Below are positions 21,232 to 32,935 of a stretch of DNA of 64,000 bases, piece by piece. Where the stretch lies: contig CM034233.1 of the NCBI GenBank assembly GCA_019916065.1, positions 19,100,936 to 19,164,935 on the forward strand. Direction: 5' to 3'. Source of the stretch: Vitellaria paradoxa (taxonomy: Eukaryota; Streptophyta; Magnoliopsida; Ericales; Sapotaceae). The notes beneath the pieces are model-generated. The model worked only from the letters and a program-made list of their open reading frames with translations, was not told the DNA's origin and ran no database searches. The position numbers and the translations under genes were made by a program. Each line of letters begins with the position of its first letter. The stretch's first letter is position 1.

Positions 21232-24200
21232 ATGAAAGCCGGCTCTTCAATCTTGATCAAGTTCTTTGTGGTGCAGTGCCTTGCAGTTCTATGCATTGCA
21301 CGGGAATTTGATTTCTTCTTCTTTGTTCAACAGGTGATTAGAATGAATGTGCCTTAATTTGCCTATTCATATGCACTCAATATATATACATATATATAGT
21401 CTGTATATCTCCTTTTTATCTTCATTAAAGTTGCCTGGAGTTGTTCCTCTAAGCTTTGAACTTATTAATTTCTTTCATGTTCCCTTGCGATGCAATATGT
21501 GCAGTGGCCAGCATCATACTGTGACACGAAGCGTAGTTGCTGCTATCCAAAGACCGGAAAACCTGCGGAAGATTTCAGCATTCATGGTCTCTGGCCTAAT
21601 TACAACGATGGAACTTATCCGCAGAACTGTGACAGCAGAAACCCTTTTGATGAGTCTGAGGTATATACATATACATATTTTTGCAGCTCTAACATATTTG
21701 CATTTGATCGATCTTAGAGGACGATAAGAATAATAATGCTAGAAGTTGAGGAAAATATGATCATATAATTAATGATCTAAACTGGACATAGGACAAAAAT
21801 ATAAGGAACATCATAATTCTATTACCCCCTTAAAATTTCTAACTATAATAATATGCATACGGTAACTTTACAAAGATCGCTATGTCAAAGCAGAGGCAAT
21901 TGCCTTCACTTGTTTTTTTTTTTTTAAAGAAAAAAAATTAGTCATATCTATTTTGATCCCGTTATCCTAATTTATCTTTACTTGACTTTACCCATATTCA
22001 ATTACCTTTTTTCAACTTGTATTTATAATTAAAATTTAAAACATTTTTTCTAATCATCAAATTTTTATTCAGTGATAGGCCTTATCATTTTTTTAAGGCA
22101 ATTTTTTTATTATTTATTTTTTTATCTAACTTCTAACTCTTTTTTATCATTTATCTAATTTTAGATTATTTTTGTATGCCTTACCATTTTTTAGATATGT
22201 TTTTTTTTTTTTTCATATATCATTTATTCAATTTTAACTTTTTTTAGACAAGCTTATCAATTTTTTAGTTTTAGACAGGCTTATCAATTTTTTGGATAGC
22301 TCTTCAGTCCTAAAATTTTATATCCAACTTTGGCTCTACCCCATCCCTTATCTTTTCTATCTCCGACCTTACAATTACATAATATCTTAATAAAAACTCG
22401 TCTATTTGATATTTTGTTGGCTCTTTTGTGATTTCCCGTGAAATATTCAGTTTGTTTAACATTGCTCTTGAGGATATTTTGGTGCTAATTTTAGAATTAA
22501 TTAATATTAGCTAATCACAGCAAATTTTAAAACATGTATGCCCCAATATTTTCCCTGAAAGGCCAAGAGATCCAGCTGGGTGGGTTGATGCTTACTTTCC
22601 TTGTAGAAATTGCAAACTTGCAACTTCTTCAACATTGTTTTGACGCAAAGTCTTTCAACTTTCTCACGCTTTTATACTTCGGATAGTTGGCCCTATATCC
22701 ACGCGGCCTTACTTCTAAGTTCATCTTTCTTTTTCTCCCTAGTTTTCTTGAACCCAAAATCCGGATAGTATGTATATTATGTACGTTTATCTCTCTATTG
22801 AAGATCTTGATTATATATATATATATATATATATAGCCGTATAATAGAGGGTGATCATTAGAGTTGTACGTATAAATTAATATAAATTTATAAAAATTAT
22901 ATTTTTGTAATTCATGTAATAAATAAAAAATTTTAATTTTATAAAAATTTATAAAGATCTATAAAATTTTGTAAAGTTTTAAATGGGCCAAATGTCTTTG
23001 ACCAAGTTTTGAATAATGGAATCGAACATGCATGCTTTTATGCCGTAAGTCATTCGAGGATTTTAAAGTAACTTAGGTTTATAAATGGATTGATGAAATA
23101 ATTAACTTAATTTGTACATCTCTTGATATATATATATGTATGTATATATAGATCTCAGACCTCACCCGTAGATTGCAAAAGGACTGGCCAACACTTGCCT
23201 GCCCAAGTGGTGATGGATTGAAGTTCTGGGGACACGAATGGAATAAACACGGGACTTGCTCTGAGTCTGTCCTTAACCAGCACAGTTACTTTGAAAAAGC
23301 CCTTGACCTCAAGAAGAAAGCAAACCTTCTTGAAGCCCTCACCAATGCAGGTATTCTCCGTCAATATTTGCCTTACCATATTTTATCATGGTAAGCAAAA
23401 AAATCTATATATGTATGTAGCATAGAAAATGTTATTGTATCAAAATTATTAAATATGGTAACAAAATGATGTGACATTCTTATTTTTGTAATGGATTTCA
23501 AAATTGTTGATGGAGTTGTCAAGGGCATGCATTCATTTAATGGAAGGAACTCTTTAATTGGTCAATTATTATTATTATTATTGTTATTATTATTGTTATT
23601 ATTATTTCAAAGTGATAAGATGACATAGGATAGCATACCACTAATTGTTTTTTTCTTTTTGGGCAAGGAAAGCTCTATTAGTTTTAAATAATGGTTGTTA
23701 CACTTTTATATAATGATTTTAGGGGATTCCATTCTCGTTACACGTCATTACTAAAATTTACTTTGATAAATTAAAGAATAGTTTTTTCCCTTTCAAGTAC
23801 TTTTCTTTTTAATTATATGACTTTTTTTTACCATAATTTTTAATTTTTTTATTTGATAACTCTTTAAGTATGTTAGTCCTACTTAAAAAAAATTATCAAA
23901 CAAAAAAATTAAAAATAAAAATTTGACTTCTTTTTTTTTTATTTTTACCATAGACGAGTTCTCTTATTTTTAAACTAAAGAATAATATATGCTTAAAGCA
24001 TTTCTCAGCTAAATTTAAATACATACGTATTCGAAATTAAAATATATTAGAACAGTTTTAAATTCAAAACAAATTCACTTTTTAAAAACTTAAAATTTGT
24101 CTTTCTTAATAAAACTCTTCAGATATCATTATTAAATTCAATTTAATAGTTTATCAGAATGTAAAATAAACCAAAGATTAGGTGGGAGTTTGAGGAGAAA

Positions 24201-24796
24201 CTTTAATTTATAAAATATCTCAACTATTCATTGAAGTATAAAACTTAATCTCAGTTTTTAAATTTTAGCTTGTGGAAGAAATATTTTTGAAATATGTTTG
24301 TGTTTTATTATATATATATATATATATATATAGATATTATACTATAATGCAAATAACATATTTACAAGCGACAAGAAAAAAATGTCAACTTCTTGTTACC
24401 AAACTAAACTAAAATCTAATTTATGTTCTATTTTTTGCAATGTACCTTCAACCGTTACGCCAACCGTTATATTTATTTAAAATCATTATTTTACAACAAG
24501 ATTCAGATGGAAGTTTTTCTATGTATGTTGCAGGCATTAAACCAGACGGAAGCTTTTACAGCTTAGAGAGCATCAAAGACGCCATTAGAGAAGGTGTAGG
24601 TTTCACTCCCTACATTGAGTGCAATGTTGACCCTGAAAAGAACCATCAGCTCTACCAGGTTTATCTCTGCGTCGACTCTTCTGCCACCAACTTCATTGAA
24701 TGCTCGGTGCTACCACGCACTCGCCGTTGTTCGGGCTCTGAGATCGAATTCCCTTCCTTCTCATCCTCATCATCGGATTCCAAGGAAGAACTTTGA
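21232..24796 (+). CDS. S-like ribonuclease T2, copy 2, with C-terminal KEEL
   Basis: RNase T2 family endoribonuclease, 239 aa. Exons 21232-21333, 21505-21660, 23152-23350 and 24534-24796. All junctions are GT-AG and phases match copy 3. Signal peptide of about 23 residues (ends LCIA). CAS I SIHGLWPNY in exon 2 and CAS II GHEWNKHGTCS in exon 3 carry the catalytic histidines. The Cys set of the family is present (SCCYP, NCD, ACPS, HGTCS, ECN, VD, ECS, RC). Unlike copies 1 and 3, which stop just after EFPSF/EFPHF, this one continues with a Ser-rich tail ending SDSKEEL. KEEL fits the ER-retention pattern [KRHQSA][DENQ]EL, so the enzyme may be kept in the ER rather than secreted. Introns 2 and 3 are long (1,491 and 1,183 bp) and AT-rich. 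By gene order it is a co-orthologue of RNS3. Candidate poly-A signal AATAAA near 24909. Confidence 0.93.
22811..22835. repeat. TA microsatellite in RNase copy 2 intron 2
   Basis: (TA)n run. A similar run lies in intron 3 at 24308-24332. Confidence 0.85.
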
Positions 24797-24985
24797 TGAT
24801 GACTTCGTAGATAGTGCTCTCTATTTTCATGTTAATTTTACTGTCCGCAGTTCGGTTATATTTTATAATAATTGTTTGAATGACTACGTACTTTGAACAT
24901 TTACATGTAATAAATTTGCCTAAGCTTTCTACTGTTGGATAGAAATATAGAGAGAGATCAAAAATAATCTAAAGTGCAAATTTGG
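24797..24985. other. 3' flank of RNase copy 2
   Basis: Likely 3' untranslated region. AATAAA near 24909. Nothing else recognised. Confidence 0.4.
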
Positions 24986-24990
24986 CGAGA

Positions 24991-25164
24991 GAGTCCCGGT
25001 GTAGCTAAACTGGTAAGTGAGTGTGCTTTCCATATTATTGACGAGCTTTTGAGTCCTGCAACTAACTGATGCATAGTTGAGATGGCCGATCGTGCATCCC
25101 CTATTTACCTGTTGACAATGTCCAGCAGTGTTCTAGGTCGCAAATATATATATATATATATATA
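24991..25164 (+). mobile_element. possible worn tRNA-derived SINE
   Basis: GTCCCGGTGTAGCTAAACTGG resembles a tRNA A-box region. A worn B box (TTTTGAGTCCTG) lies about 45 bases on, and the element ends in an (AT)n tail. Flanks TTTGGCGAGAGA (24981) and TTTGGTGAGGGA (25165) look like an old target duplication with two mismatches. Less certain than the other two SINEs. Confidence 0.4.
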
Positions 25165-27075
25165 TTTGGTGAGGGACAAGAAAATAGTAGAGAGAATCAA
25201 TGGAAAAAGAGAATGCAAATATGAAACTCCAAGTACATGATTTTACTTGAATTGATAAAGATAATGTAAAAAAAATGAAAATATTCATTAATAAATTAAT
25301 TTTTTATTTTAAATTATTTTTAATTTCTTAAATCTTTTAATTTTTATTATTTTTTTTATTACAAACCAAACATAAAAAGTAATTTTAAACCTTTATATAT
25401 ACTTTTTTTACTCTTGATAAATTCTTAAACCAAACACAGTCATAGTAGAAAAGATGTTTATGCTAATTCCCTCGCTTTTAAGTTCCAACTAATTAATCCC
25501 TATATTTGCCTTGGAAGCAAATTACTACCTGTGCCTTCAAGGTGCTAAAGAATAAAATGTGGATAAATCATAAAATTATTAAAAATTGAGTGATGCCAAA
25601 TGCACGCTAAATTAGATCTTTAGACTCTCTCTCTCTCTCTTTTATGTTTTTTCAACATTTTCATTCATTTAAGTGAAATCCATTAGAGATCATTTGGAAT
25701 TATAAAAATTGAGTTAAAATGTAGTTTAGATTATTTTTTATTATTTAAAATGTAAACCATAAACTACAAAAAATAAAAGTGAATAGTTTCGTTAGAACGA
25801 ATTTGAGCAAACACTTTTTAATTTTTCTGTTAGGACTTTTTAAATTTTATAAAAATATTATTAAGATTTGTATAAATATTATTGAAATTTATAGATATTT
25901 GTTAAAATTTATCGAAATATATATATATTTATAGAAATTTATAAAAATTCATGTAATTTAAAATAAAAAATTATAAACATTTTTAAACATTTTTCAAAAT
26001 TTGAAACGTATCCTAAATAACATAACTCGCTCTATCACAGTTCAATGAGATGCCGCGGTCCCGTAGAAATGGCAAAGAGACGGCACGGCACATGCCATGG
26101 GTATCATTCGTCCATGTTCGGTTGGTGAAATGGATATCCTGACTCACATCGTATATTGTTTGGGTCGGTACCGGACTTGAACCGCCAATCCCACAAAAAT
26201 CAGAGTTCAGACATCCCCCACACAAACCCACCCACCCCCCCCCCCCAACCAAAAAAAAAACAAAAGAACAAAAAAACGCACCAGCCATCCGTGATGTATC
26301 TGTATAACAGAATAGGACGATCTTTTAATTTGTTAATTTTTTGAATTAAAATTTAATGATTAAAAATTAATTTTTTTCTTTTAATATTTGAAATCATTTT
26401 TATATTTTTAATTTTACACTTAATTCTTATTTTAGTAGACTCTATTACCATTTATCTCACAAAATATCGTACATATTTTGAATTTTACTACATTTTAAAG
26501 GTGGAGATCATATGTAAATTAAAATTGCTAATTTAAATTCTGTCCAATTATAATTTATAAGAAGTTGAATCTTTTATATTAAAATACTATAATTTGTATT
26601 TTCTTTTATAGTGCTTATTAAAAATAATTGGATAGAGTGACCAATATACATGTAATAACTGCGAGGACTAAAGCTTTAGAAAAAAAAAAAAGATTAAAAC
26701 TCTTAGATTATTATAATTTTTTTGATTTAAACTTTCTATCCAAAGTTTTAGTTATATAAGAAATTTAATACTAATTTTGTTCAGAATATTATATGCACCA
26801 GTTATTGCTAGTGTGTGTGTGTGTTTGTTACAGTTTGTCTACCAGCAGATTTCAATCCCAAAAATTCATTTCCATCAACATTGGAGGATTGGAGCCGGTG
26901 ATTGAGATAAATTTCGCCGTGAACTAGTGAAAATCAAAGCGAAGTCAATGACCCACTCACAGCAACCTTCGTCGACTACAGATACTGACTGGTCTTTATT
27001 CTTTAGTCGTTGAACTACACAACACGCAAACGTCTGAAAGCTTTCTCCGCTTTACCATGGGCTTACGGCTACCAG
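25165..27075. other. AT-rich intergenic sequence
   Basis: Contains a GC-richer patch at 26036-26210, a poly-C/poly-A tract at 26228-26280 and several short inverted A/T motifs. No gene with domain or splice support. Confidence 0.5.
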
Positions 27076-27424
27076 GGCTTCGTTTGGAGCTTCAAAAAAA
27101 CCCAAAAGTTAAAACAACTGTTGCTGACATGGTCTACCAAAATTTTAAAATGTCGTTGGAACGCATCACATATGTTTCGTTCCAACGGATTTTGTCAAAA
27201 TTCAAATAAAAGTGATCTGACACGTGTACAAAAAAATACACAAAATTTCAAAATTTTTCAAAATTTTCTACTAAAATTTTGACACGTGTCACTTTTTATA
27301 CTTTTTAACAATTTTATATCAAATCAAATATAAATATTCAACAATCATTACGTAATAATTTCAAAATACATTTTTAAAAATTTTTGGAAACTTTTAGATT
27401 TAGTTGGACTCCAAACACACCCTA
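27076..27424. mobile_element. MITE-like element with internal hairpin
   Basis: Bounded by GGCTTCGTTTGGAGC and inverted CTCCAAACACACCCTA. Inside, CGTTGGAACG and CGTTCCAACG (27153-27188) form a perfect 10-bp stem. GACACGTGT occurs twice in inverted context (27218-27228 and 27280-27290). Confidence 0.5.
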
Positions 27425-28690
27425 GGACTCATAACTTTTTTTTTTTTCTTTTACTTCTCTTTCTAATCCCCTTTCCTTTCGAAAGAACAAAGAGTAAGAA
27501 CATATATAATGGTCGGTTGGAATAACTAAATTTCAAATGAATGGAATTGAAATTAAATTATATTAAAAATATAAATAACATAACTAATTTAAGTAAAAAT
27601 ACACAAAATATCTATCTACACTGTTGCAAAACAAACACTAGAGTTAATAGTGAGTTTAAAATTTATTAAACGTTATTTTGATGTAGTTTTTTTTTTTTTT
27701 TCCCCTTCCTCTTCCTATAATATTCTTAAACTTATTATAATTATCTACAACTTTAATAATATTGAATAGTAAATTTTTAATTATCATATAATTAAGTAAT
27801 TTCATCTATTAATAATTTTATCTTCCTTAAATGTCATTTAACTGCTCACTAATTTTATAATTTTTTATTTTTTATTGCTCCTTAATTAGATATTATTTAC
27901 TTAAATAATCTTAATTACTTATTATTTACTTTGAATCACTTTTATTAATTTCTAATAATTTTATTTTAATTAAAAAAATTTAATAAAAATCACATGCGCA
28001 CGCACTTCTAGTTTCTAATATTAGTACTAGTTGATTCATTATTATCAAACTAAATTTGTATATGGTGATTTCAAATAAACAAAATTAAAATTATATTGAA
28101 ATTCAAAATCAACATGTAAATTTTATATTAATCTTATATTTCATAAATTCTCTTTAAATAAATAGCATAAAATTTCTTAAATTCAAATTTATAGTACAAA
28201 CAAATTTAAATAGACAAATAAATTAACAATCAATTGTAATTAAAGACCTTTTATCTAAAATTTTGACGAGCTTCAATGCCGATTATTAGAAACTAGATTG
28301 CCAAAATACTCAATTTAATTTTTGGAGAAAAGTGGCCGTGCGATTTGTGTTTATAAATTTGAAATTAAGAAATTTAGTATTTAAGAATACAACATTATTA
28401 AAATTTCGTGGTGAATTTATGTGGCTAAACGTGATACATTTTAAGGAGATTAAAAAAAATAATTATTTGAAATATTGACTCCCAATGTTTTAGGAAGTAA
28501 TTGCCCAACTACTTAGATCCCACTTATTGGTTTTTAAGCTAATTTTTCTAGTTCTTTTTTTCTTCAAATTATTCTAAGTGTGCTTGGTTATCTCATTTTT
28601 TCAGGGGCTAAAGGAGCTAGAAAAAAAATGGTTACTTTTAACTGTATTAAAATAATATTTGGAGCGTAAAAAATTTAATAGAATTTCTTG
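27425..28690. other. AT-rich intergenic sequence
   Basis: Very AT-rich with no coding or repeat border recognised. Confidence 0.5.
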
Positions 28691-28693
28691 ATG

Positions 28694-28995
28694 ATGTGTT
28701 CGACCAACTAAAAAAGGTCAATTGACATGATCAGATGGTCATCTCAAAGATGGAGATGTTTTTAGTTCCTTGTGCCCTCACTTGAGTCCTGTAATACATT
28801 ACCGATCGGACAGGGTTCGACCAAATACCTTTTCGATGATCAAGTTAGTACTAGTATATAATAAGGGTGAGGTTGGAAGAGAAAATAATAGAATTTCAGT
28901 GAGGGCAAGGTATGCTTATCTTTATACTTGAACTTTGTTTTATTTATACATTTCTAGACACGTGTATACTCCTTGTATAAAATAGCTTGGATCAC
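28694..28995 (+). repeat. possible solo-LTR remnant
   Basis: Begins TGTTCGACCAAC and contains the series TTCGATGATCAAGTTAGT, AGAGAAAATAATAGAATTTCAGTG, then a TATGCTTATCTTTATACTT segment. This succession resembles the promoter half of plant gypsy LTRs (compare CCGATGCTTAAGTCAG in the LTR at 16680-16692). Borders and target duplication are not clear. Confidence 0.35.
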
Positions 28996-29753
28996 GATAC
29001 AAAAATAACGAGTAATGCAACAACCAAACCATTGGAATTGTGGGTAATGGATTCGTGTACTACTTATACTCTTGCAAAACGTGACGAATATAATGATCTT
29101 ACTAGATGTTTGTCAAGTATCTCTTTTCCAGATATATACAAAGTGTCTGAATACCCCCTCTAGTAAGGAGTTGACTATTATAATTGAAAATATAGAGAGT
29201 AAAATAAAATTTAATATAAAATGTAAAGTTACTAAATTAATTTACCGTTATTTTAAATTAATTGTAATTAATTATATTAAATCCCTTGCATACAAATACA
29301 AATCCAGGTATAAAAGCCTGCATTTGAGATCTATAAGTTATAATGAGATCTATGGATTAAAACTCTACTAGAACTTTCTTTTTTTTTTTCTTTTTTAAAT
29401 TTTGAGGGAAAAAATGCTGTCTATTTGGAGTTGAATAAAATATCACAAACCTTCGTGAATCTTCATCAAATTTTAATTTTTTATATTGTGCATGAATTGG
29501 GATACCGTAAATTTTACTAATTTATAATTATTTTTTGGACCCCAAACGTACTCTAAAGGAAAACGTATGAGAGAAAACCAAAAGCTACGGAAAAGAATAT
29601 GAAAGGTGAACAGAAGCTAAACAAAACAGTGGCTTTTGGTTTGAAACCCCAAAAAAGGAAAGTGATTGGTTTTTTGAATAGCAGGATACCATGTATCAAA
29701 TATTCTGTTCAAATCCTTTCATTTTTTTCCCCATCCCCAATGAATTAGTTTCA
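28996..29753. other. upstream region of RNase copy 3
   Basis: AT-rich, including a 99-codon open frame (29072-29371) with no features. Promoter of copy 3 expected in the last few hundred bases. Confidence 0.5.
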
Positions 29754-29762
29754 CTATAAATT
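29754..29762 (+). promoter_or_regulatory. TATA box of RNase copy 3
   Basis: CTATAAATT, 62 bp before the ATG. The leader implied is only about 30 bases long and is made almost wholly of GA repeats. Confidence 0.6.
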
Positions 29763-29776
29763 GGAGTTTTGCGGAC

Positions 29777-29778
<2 letters not shown>

Positions 29779-29815
<37 letters not shown>
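29779..29815 (+). repeat. GA microsatellite forming the 5' leader of RNase copy 3
   Basis: An uninterrupted (GA)n run that ends directly at the start codon (AGAGAATG). GA repeats near plant starts can bind BBR/BPC factors. Its length should vary between individuals. Confidence 0.85.
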
Positions 29816-29821
<6 letters not shown>

Positions 29822-32800
29822 AGCAACAGTTCTTCAATCTTCATCAACCTCTTGGTAATTCATTGCCTAGCATCTGTCTGTGTTTCAGAGGATTTTGATT
29901 TCTTCTACTTTGTGCAACAGGTATATACGTTGGGGTCTGTAAACGAAATTCTGATCAATTAATTCTTTCTTCTTGATAGATTTCTCCTAAATTGACCATC
30001 TGAGTTCTTCATAATTAACTTTACTTTTTATTTTTTAATCATTTGATTGATGCTCCCTTCTTTCATGCAGTGGCCGGGATCTTACTGTGACACACAGCAA
30101 AGTTGCTGCTACCCTAAAACTGGAAAGCCACCCTCAGACTTCAGCATCCATGGCTTCTGGCCCAACTACAACAATGGCTCTTACCCCCGCAACTGTGACC
30201 CAGATAGCCCTTTTGATGAATCTTCGGTAGCTTAACAAATCCTCAATTATATAATATATAATTGGTGTGTTTGAAATTGTATAAAATTGTAAAAATTAAT
30301 ATTTTGTGTTTTGTACAGTGAATAGAGAATTTAAATTTTATTGTCTCACAATTCATATTTATAAAGATTTGTAAAATTTTGTATTATTTTGTTTTAACTC
30401 CAAACAAGGCTAATTTATGTATGTATATATTTGTGCTTATTTTCATAATTAATTAAGATATTTTTAGGGTTCATCATAGTTGGGCCCATAGAATACTGAT
30501 ACGTTTGGTTTGTTAAAAATTAGTGAAATTTTTTAAAAATTTTTGAAATTTATTATTTTTTATCTCACTGTACGAATTACAAACTTATAAATTATCTCAT
30601 TTTTTATTACTCTAAACGTACCCTTATCTATATAAATGTAGGAAAATGTTATATAAATATGTTCATATAAAAAATAATAATTTATACCAATTTTTGTTCA
30701 ATATTTAAGTAATTATATTTACCCCTTAATTTTTAAAAATTATATTTAGATCCATTATTTTGAAATATTACTCGCATTGACTTCATTTCTTTGAATCAAT
30801 TGTTAAATTTTAACAAAAAATGTTAAAATAATCAAAATTTTAAATTTTTTTTTAATTTTACTCTTTTCTCTCTTATTCGTTATTTTTTTTAACAAAAATT
30901 TATAAAAATTTTGTTTTTACTTTTTTATAGTTATTTTGTTGGTGATTTTTGTAAAGAAAATGGAGGACTATGTGAGTGTGAGAGTGATAAAAAAAAAAAA
31001 AAAAAAAAAAACACTTAAAATTTTGATCACTTTGAAATTTTTTGCTAAATTTTAACAAGTGATTTAAAGAAAGGGAATCAAGTTAATAATATTTTAAAAT
31101 AAGGAAGATGAGTGTAAATTTTAAAAGTTAATGGATGATAAGCGTAATTACTTATATATTAATGGAAGATAAGTGTAATGTCCATTAAAAAAAACGGGTA
31201 GAAAAAAATTATGAATCGTATTGATACTAAAGTTGTAAAAATACAACGAAGAGAGGGTATGTGCCTCGTTTTTTTCTGGGTGTTTAGTCACGGAAGAAAC
31301 CCTTTTTGCCTTCTCTTTTCTCCTCTTAAATCCGGGGAAAGAGCATCACGATGCTCTTTTTCAAATTTTTATCACGTTGGTGCCCCCACTTTCCTTTCGC
31401 TTTTGTAGTCTTTCTTTTTTTTGTTCTCACTTCTGTTTATTTTAGCCTTTTATTTTAATTACTTTCCACACTTTTCTTGTTAGATTTCATGTGTTATTCG
31501 AGGAATTAATAACAAAATTAGGCGCACGCTAATTTCAGTAAGAACCTATCTAGTTTAATAATTTTATCAGGGTAAATTATAGGGATTTTTTTTTTTTTTA
31601 TGAACATTTAGTTAAATGCTAGTAAACTTCGCATTGTTTAAATATTACATTATTAGCTCTTGTTCTATAAATATTACTGACATTGAACTTAATTTATTAA
31701 TACTTATTTATAGTAAATAAATTAGTGATAATCAGAATATTTACATAATATAATTTCTTTATCCTTCTCTAAACATGCAAAATATTCAAATTGAGTTTAA
31801 TAACTCATTAAAATCCATAATTTTAACATTAATCAGAATATAAACATATTTTTGAACCCTTCTTGGACCTTTCGCATGTTTTCTAGCGATGTAAAGATGA
31901 GTGGGCCAATCTGTTTGGGCTCGCCTTGTTTTGAAAGAAAGTCTACTATTTAGCCAACTTTTTAGAAATCAGCAGAAGTTGATGTAATTGACCCAATTTT
32001 TGAAGTGGGATGCATAAATGCATTATAATTTTAATTATAATTTTTTATCCGAAATTTTAATTTTCCTTTGTATGTTTTGTAGATTTCGGACCTTACCAGC
32101 AGAATGCAAGAGGAGTGGCCATCCTTGTCCTGCCCTAGCAGTAACAGCTTGAAGTTCTGGGGGCACGAGTGGAGTAAACATGGGACCTGCTCAGAATCCG
32201 TCCTTAACCAGCATGATTACTTTCAAGCAGCGCTCAACCTTAAGAAGAAAGTAGACCTCCTCCAAATCCTCAATAATGCAGGTGTGTGTGTGTGTATATG
32301 ACTCCGTTTGGTTTGTTGTAATTCTTTAAAAATCTTTGAAAATTTTGAAAAATTATTTATTTGTTATCTCATTGCACAAGTTACGAACCTATAACTTATA
32401 TCAATTTTTATCATTCCAAACACGCCTTATATATATATATATTTTATTTATTAGCGTAACTAGCATAAACAACAAAAATACTAATAATAATAACTCAGTG
32501 CAAGGATGTGAATTAAATATACATAATTTTAACTCTACTTGTAGAAAAATTACTTTATGAGTTGAATTCATAACCTTAATGGCAACAGAACAATCTTACT
32601 ATTTGCTCCAATATCACCATTTCATAAATTAATTTATGAAAATTATGCCTCGAGTTTAATTTTCTTAATCCAGTGGGCATTAGTTTAATGAAAATTTTCT
32701 TGCAGGAATTGAACCAAATGGGCAACTTTACAACCTAAAAAGCATAGAAGCCGCCATTAGAGGTGCAACTGGATATAGTCCTGGAATAGAGTGCAATATG

Positions 32801-32935
32801 GATCCATCTTCTGGCAATAGCCAGCTTCATCAGATCTACCAATGTGTCGACACTTCAGGGTTAAGTATGATTAAATGTCCAGTGCTACCTCGCGGCCGCC
32901 GGTGTGCTTCCAGCATTGAGTTCCCACACTTCTAG
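29816..32935 (+). CDS. S-like ribonuclease T2, copy 3
   Basis: RNase T2 family endoribonuclease, 229 aa, predicted to be secreted. Exons 29816-29920, 30071-30226, 32083-32281 and 32706-32935, with GT-AG introns in the same positions and phases as copy 2. Signal peptide about 24 residues (ends VCVS). CAS I reads SIHGFWPNY, with Phe where most relatives have Leu, but His is kept. CAS II is GHEWSKHGTCS. The C-terminus has the usual Cys pattern (ECN, QCVD, KCPVLP, RRC) and stops at EFPHF with no extension. Intron 2 (1,856 bp) contains MITE-like copies at 30501-30623 and near 30265-30410, and intron 3 holds another at 32302-32427. A (GT)n run starts at the intron 3 donor. Possible poly-A signals at 32976-32990. 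Co-orthologue of RNS3 by gene order. Confidence 0.94.
30501..30623. mobile_element. MITE-like element in RNase copy 3 intron 2
   Basis: ACGTTTGGTTTGTTAAAAATT ... CTCTAAACGTACCC. It has the same layout and many shared words (TTATCTCA, TTGAAA, AAACTTATAA-like) as the element at 32302-32427. Confidence 0.5.
32302..32427. mobile_element. MITE-like element in RNase copy 3 intron 3
   Basis: CTCCGTTTGGTTTGTTGTAA ... CATTCCAAACACGCC, imperfect terminal inverted repeats (CGTTTGG/CCAAACACG), AT-rich interior. Same family as 30501-30623; reversed relatives at 62440-62623. Confidence 0.5.

Noticed and set aside
29072..29371. 99-codon frame upstream of RNase copy 3
   Set aside because: AT-rich, no domain, no promoter or splice features.
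3707..32935. Self-incompatibility S-locus, because of clustered T2 RNases
   Set aside because: The genes have three introns and S-like motifs, sit in a block resembling RNS3-GALT1-MPSR1, and no F-box genes are present in the window.
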